Assembly (NCBI RefSeq): GCF_016616885.1
Contig: NZ_CP067102.1
Span: 2,570,501-2,634,500, forward strand
Source of the DNA: Bradyrhizobium diazoefficiens
Lineage (GTDB): Bacteria > Pseudomonadota > Alphaproteobacteria > Rhizobiales > Xanthobacteraceae
Reading direction: 5' to 3'
Length of the DNA stretch: 64,000 nucleotides
Numbering within the stretch: the stretch's first letter is position 1; the number at the start of each line of letters is the position of its first letter. The translations under genes and the position numbers were made by a program. Under the pieces are notes generated by a model, which saw nothing but the letters and a program-made list of their open reading frames with translations, made no database searches and had not been told where the DNA came from. Positions 33,322 through 41,799 of this stretch are shown piece by piece.

Positions 33322-34293
33322 ATGCGCGACCCCTATGAGGTCTTGGGGGTGCCGCGGAGCGCCAACGCTGCCGCGATCAAGAGCGCCTATCGCAAGCTGG
33401 CCAAGAAGCATCATCCCGACAGCAACAAGGGTGATCCCAAGGCCGCCGAGCGCTTCTCCGAGATCAATTCGGCCAACGAGATCATCGGCGACGAGGACAA
33501 GCGCAAGCAGTTCGACCGCGGCGAGATCGACGCCGAGGGCAAGCCGCGCTTCCAGGGTTTTCCGGGCGGCGGCGGACCGCGCGGGCGGCCAGGCGCAGGT
33601 CCCGGCGGCTTCGAGAGCTATACGTTCCGAGGCGGCGGGGCAGGCCCCGGCCAGGGCGCCGGCGCTTTCGAGGACATCCTCAACAGCATGTTCGGCGGCG
33701 GGATGCGCGGTGCGCGCCCCGGGGCCGGCGGCGGGGCCCAGTTCGAATTCGACACCGGCGGGATCGGGCTCGATCTCGACGTCAACGTCGCTATGTCCGT
33801 CGCGCTGGAAGAATCGGTCCAGGGTGGCGAGAAGCGCGTCCGGCTGCCGAATGGCAAGGAACTCAACGTCAAGATTCCGGCTGGCGTCGTCGAGGGCCAG
33901 CAGATCCGGCTGCGGGGCCAGGGCGAGAGCGCCCAGGGCCATCCGCCCGGAGATCTCCTGATCACCATCAGCATCGCGCCGCATCCCTTCTTCAAGATCG
34001 AGGGTGCTGATCTCAGGATCGACCTGCCAATTACCCTCTACGAGGCTGTGCTCGGCGGCAAGGTCCGTGTGCCCACGCTCGGTAACGCAGTGGAATTGTC
34101 GGTTCCGAAAAACACCTCCAGTGGCCGGACCTTCCGCCTCAAAGGTAAGGGCTTGCCGAGATCTGGAGGAACCGGGGATCTCTTCGTCACCATCAGGATT
34201 ATGCTACCGGACGGGAACGACGCCGAGCTTGAAGCATTGATGGAGAAGTGGCGGGACCAACACCCCTACAATCCACGTAGCGGGCTTGGGTAG
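33322..34293 (+). CDS. DnaJ-like (CbpA/DjlA-type J-domain plus C-terminal domain) chaperone
   Basis: A 323-residue J-protein. The J domain is residues 1-65, with HPD at 31-33 (KKHHPDSNKGDPKAAERFSE). A Gly/Arg/Phe-rich linker spans about 75-140. The DnaJ C-terminal substrate-binding domains I and II follow (SVALEESVQGGEKRVRLPNG; SGRTFRLKGKGLPRSGGTGD). There is no Cys-rich zinc domain, so it is a class II (CbpA-like) cochaperone of DnaK. AGGAGA precedes the ATG. Stands alone. Confidence 0.9.
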   Translation: MRDPYEVLGVPRSANAAAIKSAYRKLAKKHHPDSNKGDPKAAERFSEINSANEIIGDEDKRKQFDRGEIDAEGKPRFQGFPGGGGPRGRPGAGPGGFESYTFRGGGAGPGQGAGAFEDILNSMFGGGMRGARPGAGGGAQFEFDTGGIGLDLDVNVAMSVALEESVQGGEKRVRLPNGKELNVKIPAGVVEGQQIRLRGQGESAQGHPPGDLLITISIAPHPFFKIEGADLRIDLPITLYEAVLGGKVRVPTLGNAVELSVPKNTSSGRTFRLKGKGLPRSGGTGDLFVTIRIMLPDGNDAELEALMEKWRDQHPYNPRSGLG

Positions 34294-34649
34294 GGCGAGT
34301 TCGAACTGAAGGGATTCTCCTAAAGGTCTAGGGCATCTTCCAACGGATGATGCTCGTCATATGCCCGAGGCGTGGTAGCGCTTTTCGGCTCGAATGCTCG
34401 ACGTGTCGGATGTCCGGCGGGGCAGCCGATAGAGAGGTGCGGCCTCGAGAGGGGGACCAGCGCGGTACCAAAAACCCCAATCGAGGCCGCCCGCGTCGAT
34501 CGGCGGATCGAACGCCGCTCATATTCGCGTGAACACCCGGTGCGATAATGAGACGCATACATGTTCTGATTCCAAATTTTCAATGACGGAATCGAGGCAC
34601 GGCGCGGTTTGAAGGATGCCCATGGGAAGCTTGGGCCATGACGGGTTGT
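34294..34649. other. Intergenic region, no gene seen
   Basis: 356 nt between the convergent dnaJ-like and anti-sigma genes. Its composition is less GC-biased than the genes around it, with short A/T patches near 34560-34585. A 264-nt minus-strand frame (34320-34583) has no ribosome binding site and an unnatural Arg/Ser/Pro composition. No hairpin or repeat was recognised. Confidence 0.4.
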
Positions 34650-35420
34650 TCAACCGCCGTTTTTCTCGGCCTGGTCATAGACCGCCTGCGCCACCTTGGT
34701 CAGCCGATCGCGGTCGCTGCCGCCGCTGACGACGTAGCCGACGCCGCGGTCGGCCCAGAACAGTGCCCCGTCCTTGCCTTCTTTGGCGTAGCGCATCTGT
34801 GTTGCGCCGCTCTCGGTCTTGGCGGTGTAGATCGTGTAGCGCTCGCCCGAGGCGCCCTCATACATCAGGAAGGACGCCGGCCCGTTCGGCCCCGGCAGCA
34901 GCCGGCCGCCGACCAGCTTCAGCCCGCTCGCCTCCAGATTGGGGGCGAACACGGTCCAGCCGCAGCGCCGGGTCAGCCAGGCCTGGAGGTGGTCGCGCTC
35001 GTTGCCGCCGACCTCGACCGGATGGCGGACCTCGACGACATAGAGGCGGTGGGCGTCGAGCGCATCCGTCGTAAAGCTCTGGAAGGTCGTGGGTGCGTTG
35101 GCGGCGCCATGCGCCACCCAGCCGGCCGCGCCGCCGGCAACGAAGGCGACCAGCGCAGCCGCAACCGCACCATAAAGCCATTGCCGCGGACGGCGCTCCA
35201 GCCGTTCGAGCTCCAGCCGGGCCGGCACCGGCTCCTGGGCAACGCTGTCGTAGCGGGCGTGTAGCATCTCGGCCATGGCACGCCAGGACTGCACCCGCTC
35301 GGCATCATCAAGATGTGCGGCAAGCCAGGCCTCGACGTCGGCGCGGCGCTCGGGCGGCAGCTCGCCGTCGACAAAGGCATGCAGCTCGTCTTCGGTCACG
35401 GGAATATCGCGGTCGTTCAT
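34650..35420 (-). CDS. Anti-sigma factor (transmembrane, without zinc motif)
   Basis: A 256-residue protein. The N-terminal cytoplasmic anti-sigma region (TEDELHAFVDGELPPERRAD) is followed by one transmembrane helix at about 84-104 (WLYGAVAAALVAFVAGGAAG) and a periplasmic domain containing ASFLMYEGASGERYTIYTAK. The His-x3-Cys-x2-Cys zinc motif of ZAS anti-sigmas is absent. It is encoded directly downstream of the ECF sigma gene and would hold that sigma at the membrane until an envelope signal. Confidence 0.82.
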   Translation of the reverse strand: MNDRDIPVTEDELHAFVDGELPPERRADVEAWLAAHLDDAERVQSWRAMAEMLHARYDSVAQEPVPARLELERLERRPRQWLYGAVAAALVAFVAGGAAGWVAHGAANAPTTFQSFTTDALDAHRLYVVEVRHPVEVGGNERDHLQAWLTRRCGWTVFAPNLEASGLKLVGGRLLPGPNGPASFLMYEGASGERYTIYTAKTESGATQMRYAKEGKDGALFWADRGVGYVVSGGSDRDRLTKVAQAVYDQAEKNGG

Positions 35421-35526
35421 ATCGGTCGTCTCTGGCTCTGCGGCCCAAAAAATCTTACGCGGTTCAACTGCGCTGCTTCTCTCTCCGTGCAGCGGACGCG
35501 GCCTGCGCGATGCATCAATCCTGCCA

Positions 35527-36015
35527 TCATTTCACCCGCCTGAGCGTCGGGCGCTCACCCTCCAGCGACGCCTTAACGTGTGCGCGGGCGCGCGCCAGGC
35601 GGGACATGACGGTGCCGATCGGCACGCCCTGGATGTCGGCGACCTCGCGGTAGCTCATGCCCTCCAGCATCACCAGCAGCAGCACCGAGCGTTGCTCCTC
35701 GACGAGCGTCGAGAGCGCCCGTTCGATGTCGCGTCCTTCGGCCTCCGTCCCGCTGGCATCCGGGTTGTTCTCCGTCAGCTGCATGAATTGCGGCCGCCTT
35801 GCGAGCGACCGCCGCCGGTTCTTGTTGAGGTTGGTCAGGATCGTGTAGAGCCAGCTCTTGACATCGCCTCCGAGAAACAATCGCTCCGAACGCAACGCAC
35901 GCACCAGCGTGTCCTGCACCAGATCGTCGGCCGCATCCGCATCGCGCGTGAGCGCGCGGGCGTAGCGGCGCAACGCCGGGATCATGGCTTCCACGCTCTG
36001 GCGAAACGCGCTCAT
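35527..36015 (-). CDS. ECF-type RNA polymerase sigma factor
   Basis: A 162-residue sigma factor. Region 2 lies at about 10-75 (IPALRRYARALTRDADAADD, LVQDTLVRALR, KSWLYTILTNLNKNRRR), and region 4 at about 105-155 (EEQRSVLLLVMLEGMSYREV, IQGVPIGTVMSRLARARAHV). No C-terminal extension. It belongs to the ECF group paired with single-pass anti-sigmas. The next gene, 106 nt downstream, is its anti-sigma. It is not EcfG: no PhyR or NepR gene is adjacent. Confidence 0.9.
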   Translation of the reverse strand: MSAFRQSVEAMIPALRRYARALTRDADAADDLVQDTLVRALRSERLFLGGDVKSWLYTILTNLNKNRRRSLARRPQFMQLTENNPDASGTEAEGRDIERALSTLVEEQRSVLLLVMLEGMSYREVADIQGVPIGTVMSRLARARAHVKASLEGERPTLRRVK

Positions 36016-36186
36016 GCCGTCTGGACGTCCTTCACATCAGGCGCGAGCGCCTATAGCGATCATAACACCCGAACGGAACGGCTATTCCGGCGCTGGAAAC
36101 AGCGTTAACGCCACGTAATAGGGCTGTACCGCAGGGGAGGGCTGGTGTACCTCCAGACCTTAACGAGAGCCACAGGACGTTAGCAA

Positions 36187-37008
36187 ATGGCGCAGAATTC
36201 AGGTCTGATGCAGGGACTGATGCAAGGCAAGCGCGGGGTCATTCTCGGGGTTGCCAACAACCGCTCGATCGCCTGGGGCATCGCCAAGGCATGCCGGGCG
36301 GCCGGCGCCGAACTCGCCTTCACCTATCAGGGCGATGCGTTGAAGAAGCGCGTCGAGCCACTGGCTGCCGAAGTCGGTGCACTTGTGCTCGGCCATTGCG
36401 ACGTCACCGACGCCGCGACGATCGATGCGGCCTTCGAAGGCCTCAAGGAAAAGTGGGGCAAGATCGACTTTGTCGTGCACGCGATCGCTTATGGCGAACA
36501 GCTCGACGGCCGCTACGTCGACACCACGCCGGAAAACTTCTCCAAATCGATGCTGATCTCCTGCTATTCGCTCACCGCGCTCGCGCAGCGCGCCGAGAAG
36601 CTGATGACCGCCGGCGGCTCGATCCTCACGCTCAGCTATTACGGCGCCGAGAAGTGGATGCCACGTTACAACGTGATGGGCGTGGCGAAGGCCGCACTCG
36701 AAGCGAGCGTGCGATATCTCGCCGCCGACCTCGGCGAGAAGGCGATCCGCGTCAATGCGATTTCTGCAGGGCCGATCAAGACGCTTGCCTTCGCCGGCAT
36801 CTCGGATTCCCGCCTGCTGCTGAAATACAACGAGGTCAACGCACCGCTGCGGCGCAACGTGACGATCGAGGAGGTCGGCGACAGCGCGGTCTATTTCTTG
36901 TCGGACATGTCGCGCGGCGTCACCGGCGAAATCCATCACGTCGATTCCGGATACAACGTGCTGGGCATGAGCCGGCCCGAGGCATCCGGTACGGTGCCGA
37001 AGGACTAA
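36187..37008 (+). CDS. fabI: Enoyl-[acyl-carrier-protein] reductase (NADH)
   Basis: A 273-residue FabI. The N-terminal GKRGVILGVANNRSIAWGIA is its hallmark nucleotide motif. The active site is Tyr151 (TLSYYGAEK) and Tyr161-x6-Lys168 (YNVMGVAKAALEAS), followed by INAISAGPIKTLAFAGISD-like residues. It performs the last reduction of fatty-acid elongation and is the triclosan target in other bacteria. It is followed after 12 nt by the histidine phosphatase gene and then aroC, a conserved alphaproteobacterial arrangement. Confidence 0.95.
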   Translation: MAQNSGLMQGLMQGKRGVILGVANNRSIAWGIAKACRAAGAELAFTYQGDALKKRVEPLAAEVGALVLGHCDVTDAATIDAAFEGLKEKWGKIDFVVHAIAYGEQLDGRYVDTTPENFSKSMLISCYSLTALAQRAEKLMTAGGSILTLSYYGAEKWMPRYNVMGVAKAALEASVRYLAADLGEKAIRVNAISAGPIKTLAFAGISDSRLLLKYNEVNAPLRRNVTIEEVGDSAVYFLSDMSRGVTGEIHHVDSGYNVLGMSRPEASGTVPKD

Positions 37009-37020
37009 TCGCTACGCGGA

Positions 37021-37620
37021 ATGCCCGTGCCCACGATCTATTATCTTCGCCACGGCGAAACCGAGTGGAATGCGCTCGGCAGGCTCCAAGGCATCAAGGA
37101 CATTCCGCTGAACGCGCGCGGCCGCAGTCAGGCCGTGCAGGCAGGCCTCATCCTGGGCGACCTCCTCCAGCGGGATGGCAAGGACAAGGCGGCGCTGCCT
37201 TATGTGTCGAGCCCGCTCGGCCGTGCGCGCCAGACCATGGAACTGGCGCGCGGCAAGCTCGAATTGCCTGTTACGGATTATGCGCTGGACGATCGCCTGC
37301 GCGAGATCGGCTACGGCAGCTGGGAAGGGCTGACGCTAGCCGAGAGCGAGGCGACAGATCCCGACATCTATGCCAGGCGCCTCGCCGACAAATGGACGGT
37401 GGGGCCTGCGGGCGGGGAAACCTACGCCGATGTGCAGGTCCGCGTGCGCGCCTGGTATGACGAGCTTCGGACCGACACCGTCGCGGTCGCCCACGGCGGC
37501 ACCTGCCGGGCCCTGATGGTTTCGCTCGGCCTGGAGACGCCGGCCAGTGCCGCCGATCTCTATATCGAGCAGGGCGCCGTCTACGTGTTCCGCGACGGCC
37601 GGCTGGACAAGTATAGTTAG
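37021..37620 (+). CDS. Histidine phosphatase family protein (phosphoglycerate-mutase-like)
   Basis: A 199-residue member of the RHG histidine phosphatase family. The nucleophile motif is YLRHGETEWNALGRLQG. Further features are SPLGRARQTME with the second catalytic Arg, LREIGYGSWEGLTLAE with the acid Glu, and AHGGTCRALM with the second His. Cofactor-independent phosphatase activity is likelier than mutase activity. It starts 12 nt after fabI and is in the same operon. Confidence 0.88.
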   Translation: MPVPTIYYLRHGETEWNALGRLQGIKDIPLNARGRSQAVQAGLILGDLLQRDGKDKAALPYVSSPLGRARQTMELARGKLELPVTDYALDDRLREIGYGSWEGLTLAESEATDPDIYARRLADKWTVGPAGGETYADVQVRVRAWYDELRTDTVAVAHGGTCRALMVSLGLETPASAADLYIEQGAVYVFRDGRLDKYS

Positions 37621-37629
37621 GACAACCCA

Positions 37630-37674
37630 CCGTCATTCCGGGTTCGATGCTCCCGCATCGTCCCGGAACGACGG
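37630..37674. repeat. Short palindromic repeat (GTCATTCCGGG family)
   Basis: An imperfect hairpin: CCGTCATTCCGGG (37630-37642) opposite CCCGGAACGACGG (37662-37674), with an inner GATGC / GCATC. It is the same family as the element at 43218-43316. It sits between the phosphatase and aroC and may act as a terminator or processing site. Confidence 0.6.
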
Positions 37675-37744
37675 GAACAGGGTTGAATGCGGTGTTTCCG
37701 GGCGCTACCACAGGTCAGCACCTGACCTTACGAGCTAGAGACTG

Positions 37745-38833
37745 ATGTCCTTCAACACCTTCGGCCACATGTTCCGCGTCACCACCTTTGGCGAGAGCCA
37801 CGGAGTGGCGATTGGCTGCGTGGTCGACGGCTGCCCGCCGATGATCCCGCTGACCGAGGCCGACATCCAGCAGGACCTCGATCGCCGCAAGCCGGGCCAG
37901 TCGCGCTTCACGACCCAGCGCCAGGAGCCGGACCAGGTCAAGATCCTGTCCGGCGTGATGGCGCATCCGGAGACCGGCGTGCAGGTCACCACGGGCACCC
38001 CGATTGGGCTCCTGATCGAGAATACCGACCAGCGCTCGAAGGACTATTCGGAAATCAAGGACAAGTTTCGCCCCGGTCACGCCGACTTCACCTATGAAGC
38101 GAAGTACGGTCTGCGCGACTATCGCGGCGGTGGCCGCTCCTCCGCACGCGAGACCGCAATGCGCGTCGCCGCCGGTGCGATTGCGCGAAAGGTGCTGCCC
38201 GATGTGAAGGTGCGTGGCGCGCTGGTGCAGATGGGCCCGCACAAGATCGACCGCGAGAAGTGGGACTGGGACGAGATCGCCAAGAATCCGTTCTTCTGTC
38301 CGGACAAGGACAAGGCTGCGTTCTTCGAGACCTATCTCGACGGCATCCGCAAGAGCGGCTCCTCGATCGGCGCGGTGCTCGAAATCGTCGCCGAAGGCGT
38401 GCCGGCTGGTTTGGGCGCGCCGATCTACGCAAAACTCGATTCCGATCTGGCGGGCGCGATGATGACCATCAACGCGGTGAAGGGCGTCGAGGTCGGTGCC
38501 GGCTTCGGCGCTGCCGAGCTCACCGGCGAAGAAAACGCTGACGAGATGCGCACCGGCAATGACGGCACGCGCTTCCTGTCCAACCATGCCGGCGGCGTTC
38601 TGGGCGGCATCTCCACGGGACAGCCGGTAGTGGTACGTTTCGCGGTGAAGCCGACTTCGTCGATCCTGCAGCCACGTCTCACGGTCGATCGCCAGGGCGC
38701 CGATACCGAGATCTTCACCAAGGGCCGCCACGACCCCTGTGTTGGCATCCGCGCCGTCCCGGTCGGCGAGGCCATGATGGCTTGCGTGCTGGCGGATCAT
38801 TTCATCCGGGATCGCGGACAGGTGGGGCGGTAG
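37745..38833 (+). CDS. aroC: Chorismate synthase
   Basis: A 362-residue enzyme that forms chorismate from EPSP with reduced FMN. Family signatures are all present: [37 protein letters not shown] with [30 protein letters not shown] and [18 protein letters not shown]. Length is standard. It lies in line with fabI and the phosphatase gene but after a repeat hairpin, so it may have its own promoter. Confidence 0.96.
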   Translation: MSFNTFGHMFRVTTFGESHGVAIGCVVDGCPPMIPLTEADIQQDLDRRKPGQSRFTTQRQEPDQVKILSGVMAHPETGVQVTTGTPIGLLIENTDQRSKDYSEIKDKFRPGHADFTYEAKYGLRDYRGGGRSSARETAMRVAAGAIARKVLPDVKVRGALVQMGPHKIDREKWDWDEIAKNPFFCPDKDKAAFFETYLDGIRKSGSSIGAVLEIVAEGVPAGLGAPIYAKLDSDLAGAMMTINAVKGVEVGAGFGAAELTGEENADEMRTGNDGTRFLSNHAGGVLGGISTGQPVVVRFAVKPTSSILQPRLTVDRQGADTEIFTKGRHDPCVGIRAVPVGEAMMACVLADHFIRDRGQVGR

Positions 38834-38917
38834 AGCGCCGTGCTTGAAGCTTTTGTGTGGCGCCACTAGCCCACCGCGCAGCTTGACGATTCCACAACTT
38901 CGTCGGCAAATGCGGGC

Positions 38918-40108
38918 ATGGAAAGCTCCGGGCTTCAGCGCGTCCTGAACTGGTTGATTGACGGCGCGAGGTCTTCGGGGACTTCAGCCGACATGATCGC
39001 CGCCGTCTGCGAGCGCTTGGTCGATGCCGGCCTGCCGCTGTCGCGGTTCGGCATCTTCATCCGCACGCTGCATCCGGAAATCTTCGGCCGCAACTTCATT
39101 TGGCGGCAAGGGCAGGAAGTTGAAATCGGCACCGTCGATTTCGAGATTCTCGAGACGCCCGAGTTCGCCAAGAGCCCGCTTCGCATCGTGTTCGAGCAGG
39201 GAATCGAGGTACGGGGCCGCATGGACGATCCCGACAGCAGGCGGTTTCCGTTTCTCGACGATATGCGTGCCGAAGGCGTGACCGACTACATCGCGGTGCC
39301 GATGCCGTTTCTCGATGGCTCGATCCATGCCACGAGCTGGGTCACGCGGCATCCCGGCGGCTTCAGCGATGACGACATCGCGACGATCCGAATGATCATG
39401 GCGCCGCTAGCGCGGGTCAGCGAGATCGTCACCCTGCGCCGTACAGCCGAGATGCTGCTCGACACCTATGTCGGCAACCGCGCCGGCGCACGCATTCTCG
39501 GCGGCCAGATCCGTCGTGGTCATAACGACACCATGCAGGCTGCGATCTGGCTGTCGGATCTGCGGGGCTTCACCGCGTTGTCGGACCGGTTGCCGGCCGA
39601 GACGGTGGTCGAGATTCTCAACCATTATTTCGACTGCCAGGTCACGGCGATCCGCGGCCACGGCGGCGAGGTGCTAAAATTCATGGGCGACGGACTGCTG
39701 GCGGTGTTTCCGATCGACGAATATGTCGGCGATGCCGCCCATGTCTGCACGCGCGTGCTGGAGGCCGCACGCGAATCCCGCGCGAGCGTCGAGGCGCTCG
39801 CCTTTCCGGTCGGCGATGTCGTCGAGCGCTTCCGCTTCGGCGTCGCGCTGCATGTCGGCAACATCCTCTACGGCAATATCGGCGGCGGCAACCGGCTCGA
39901 CTTCACCTGCATCGGGCCGGCCGTCAATCTCGCGGCGCGGATGGAAAAGATCGCGGGCCGGCTGGGACGCACCGTCGTGGCGTCAGAAGGCTTTGCCGAT
40001 GTCTGCCAGCACGACTGGCGCGATCTCGGTGATTTTCCGATCGCGGGATTTTCCAAGGCGCAGCGTGTGTACGGGCTCGCCGAGGAGACGCCGGTGGTGA
40101 TGGCGTGA
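38918..40108 (+). CDS. Class III adenylate/guanylate cyclase
   Basis: A 396-residue soluble cyclase. Residues 1-195 form a GAF-like or unassigned sensory region (no membrane helix). The catalytic domain runs from about 205 to 385, with metal ligands Asp214 (WLSDLRGFTALSDRL) and Asp258 (KFMGDGLLAVFPID), and the transition-state Asn/Arg in GPAVNLAARMEKIA. Purine-selecting residues look cAMP-like but this is uncertain. Bradyrhizobia carry dozens of such cyclases. Its TGA overlaps a possible small gene (GTGA at 40105). Confidence 0.88.
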   Translation: MESSGLQRVLNWLIDGARSSGTSADMIAAVCERLVDAGLPLSRFGIFIRTLHPEIFGRNFIWRQGQEVEIGTVDFEILETPEFAKSPLRIVFEQGIEVRGRMDDPDSRRFPFLDDMRAEGVTDYIAVPMPFLDGSIHATSWVTRHPGGFSDDDIATIRMIMAPLARVSEIVTLRRTAEMLLDTYVGNRAGARILGGQIRRGHNDTMQAAIWLSDLRGFTALSDRLPAETVVEILNHYFDCQVTAIRGHGGEVLKFMGDGLLAVFPIDEYVGDAAHVCTRVLEAARESRASVEALAFPVGDVVERFRFGVALHVGNILYGNIGGGNRLDFTCIGPAVNLAARMEKIAGRLGRTVVASEGFADVCQHDWRDLGDFPIAGFSKAQRVYGLAEETPVVMA

Positions 40109-40281
40109 AGCAGGCGGGCCGCCCACGACCGTCCAATTCCGTCAGATCGAGATCGCTGACACCGACGCCTTCCGTGCCGCCGTCGATCCCGGTCGACGGC
40201 ACCTATCACGACGAGATCCTCATGGCGCGGCTCAGGGATGAGCTTGAGGCGGTGCGTCCTACTCCTCCGGCTCGGTCGTGA
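40105..40281 (+). CDS. Possible small overlapping gene (58 aa)
   Basis: A frame starting with GTG that overlaps the cyclase stop (GTGA) and runs 58 codons, its last 23 nt antisense to the clpS 3' end. The N-terminal half is Arg/Ser/Pro-rich. The second half, DGTYHDEILMARLRDELEAV, looks like an ordinary charged helix. The coupled start favours a real gene, but composition and overlap argue for caution. Confidence 0.3.
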   Translation: MKQAGRPRPSNSVRSRSLTPTPSVPPSIPVDGTYHDEILMARLRDELEAVRPTPPARS

Positions 40282-40570
40282 ACAGCAGCGGATAGCCCTT
40301 GGCGCGGCCGGCGTCGGTGGCGCGGGTGGCCTTGGTCTCCGCGACGTCCTTGGTGAAGACGGCGACGACGCAGGCGCCGAGCTTGTGCGCGGTGATCATG
40401 ACCTTGTAGGCCTGATCCTCGGTCATGCGGAATTCGGCCTTGAGGATCATCGTGACGAACTCACGCGGCGTGTAGTCGTCGTTGATCAGGATGACCTTGT
40501 GCAGCTTTGGCCGCTCGACCTTGGTCCTGGTCCTGGTCCTGGTTTTCGGCGTGGTGACAGTGTCGTTCAT
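40259..40570 (-). CDS. clpS: ATP-dependent Clp protease adaptor ClpS
   Basis: A 103-residue N-end-rule adaptor that delivers substrates to ClpA. Core motifs are HKVILINDDYTPREFVTMIL, with the substrate-pocket Asp-Asp, and AHKLGACVVAVFTKDVAETK. The binding-pocket sequence resembles the secondary alphaproteobacterial ClpS. The N-terminus has a Thr-Arg dipeptide repeat (KTRTRTRTK) encoded by a short tandem DNA repeat. No clpA is adjacent. Confidence 0.9.
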   Translation of the reverse strand: MNDTVTTPKTRTRTRTKVERPKLHKVILINDDYTPREFVTMILKAEFRMTEDQAYKVMITAHKLGACVVAVFTKDVAETKATRATDAGRAKGYPLLFTTEPEE

Positions 40571-40614
40571 TCCGCCTCCTGGACACGGCGGGCTCGGGTT
40601 CCCAGCCGGAGCGA

Positions 40615-40956
40615 TCAGCTCGCGGCTTTCGTACCATATTGGAGGACCTGCACCTTCTCCAAGGTGATCAGGCCGCTCGACATCATGCCGTCCAGGATGG
40701 GCAGGAATGCGTTGATGTTGTCCTCGCTGTCGACGATCTCGATCAACAGCGGCAGGTCTTCCGAAAGCCGCAGGATTTTCGAGGTGTGCAGCCGGCTCGA
40801 CTTGCCGAACCCCATCGGCCCGCGCAGCACGGTGGCACCCGCAAGGTGGCGCTCGCGCGCCGTCATCACGATCGCTTCATAGAGCGGCTTGCCGTCGAAA
40901 TGGTCGCTCTCGCCAATGAAGATGCGGAGTAAAACAGCCTGATTGGGGATCTGCAT
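40615..40956 (-). CDS. DUF190 protein of the fluoride operon
   Basis: A 113-residue protein of the DUF190 family: LLRIFIGESDHFDGKPLYEA, RERHLAGATVLRGPMGFGKS, LPLLIEIVDSEDNINAFLPI. The fold is ferredoxin/PII-like. DUF190 genes are habitual partners of crcB fluoride channels, and a few are fused to them; the exact role is unclear. It starts 2 nt after the crcB stop codon and is the last gene of the riboswitch-controlled operon. Confidence 0.88.
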   Translation of the reverse strand: MQIPNQAVLLRIFIGESDHFDGKPLYEAIVMTARERHLAGATVLRGPMGFGKSSRLHTSKILRLSEDLPLLIEIVDSEDNINAFLPILDGMMSSGLITLEKVQVLQYGTKAAS

Positions 40957-40958
40957 GG

Positions 40959-41384
40959 TCAACTCCTGGTCAAGCGGTTGTAGCGGCTCGCCATCATATG
41001 CCCAGCCCATACCGACACCAACCAGCAGCCGACGGACGCCGCGACATAGGCGAGTGCCGTGTATTTCATGCCGCCGTGAAACAGACGGAAAGTCTCCAGG
41101 CTGAATGTCGAGAAGGTGGTGTAGCCGCCGCAGAAGCCGGTCATGACGAACTGCCGGTGCTCAGGCCGCGCCAGCATGCGGCCGTCGGGGCCGGTCAGCG
41201 TCGCGTAGAAGCCGATGATGAGCGAGCCCGTCGCGTTGATGAACAGCGTCGCGAAGGGAAAGCCGGGGCCGGTGTCGAGGGTGAGTCCGGCCAGATAGCG
41301 GGTCAGCCCGCCGACAACGCTGCCGGCAGAAACCCAGGCATAGAGCATCGCCGTACGCCAGCGGTCGGCAGAGGAGGAATTCAT
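40959..41384 (-). CDS. crcB: Fluoride channel CrcB/Fluc, second paralogue
   Basis: A 141-residue, four-TM Fluc subunit. Conserved features are GSVVGGLTRYLAG in helix 1, the pore Asn in FATLFINATGSLIIGF, and GFCGGYTTFSTFSLETF, with the Phe-box and sodium-site Thr residues. It differs clearly from the other CrcB (41391-41780), so the two probably form a heterodimeric channel, as two-gene Fluc systems do, or two separate channels. Six nt separate it from the upstream crcB. Confidence 0.9.
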   Translation of the reverse strand: MNSSSADRWRTAMLYAWVSAGSVVGGLTRYLAGLTLDTGPGFPFATLFINATGSLIIGFYATLTGPDGRMLARPEHRQFVMTGFCGGYTTFSTFSLETFRLFHGGMKYTALAYVAASVGCWLVSVWAGHMMASRYNRLTRS

Positions 41385-41390
41385 CTGCCT

Positions 41391-41780
41391 CTAGCCTCCC
41401 AGGCTGTCCGCAAGGAGGAAGCCGCAGCTCACAGCCGCGAGGCACAGTCCGACCGAGAACACGACATTGCCGAGTGCGTGCACCGGCTCACCGTTACGGG
41501 CGAGTGTCAGCGTTTGCAGGCTGAACGAGGACACTGTGGTGTAGCAGCCGAGGAAGCCCGTCACCGCGAATAGCCACGGATTGGGCGCGGCAAGCACCGA
41601 GCCGGAATGGGTCGCGAGCGCGCTGAAGATGCCGATCAGGAAGGCGCCGGTGACGTTGATTGTCATGGTGCCCCAGGGAAAGGTCTCGCCCAGCCGCCGC
41701 GCGATCACGCCGGAGACGAAATAGCGGGCGCAGCCGCCCAGCACGCTGCCGACCACGATTGCGATCACTCCGCTCAGCAC
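41391..41780 (-). CDS. crcB: Fluoride channel CrcB/Fluc, first paralogue
   Basis: A 129-residue, four-TM Fluc subunit with IVVGSVLGGCARYFVSGVIA, WGTMTINVTGAFLIGIF (pore Asn) and TGFLGCYTTVSSFSLQTLTL. Fluc channels expel cytoplasmic fluoride as dual-topology dimers. It begins 19 nt after the MFS stop codon and is followed by the second crcB. The whole unit lies behind the fluoride riboswitch at 43099-43168. Confidence 0.9.
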   Translation of the reverse strand: MLSGVIAIVVGSVLGGCARYFVSGVIARRLGETFPWGTMTINVTGAFLIGIFSALATHSGSVLAAPNPWLFAVTGFLGCYTTVSSFSLQTLTLARNGEPVHALGNVVFSVGLCLAAVSCGFLLADSLGG

Positions 41781-41799
41781 GATGAATAGCCTCCCGTCC

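Noticed and set aside
34320..34583. 87-codon minus-strand frame in the dnaJ/anti-sigma gap
   Set aside because: No ribosome binding site, unnatural Arg/Ser/Pro composition, and no coupling to neighbours.
36291..37460. 389-codon frame overlapping fabI and the phosphatase gene
   Set aside because: Same-strand shifted frame with an Arg/Gln-rich, unstructured translation crossing two real genes.
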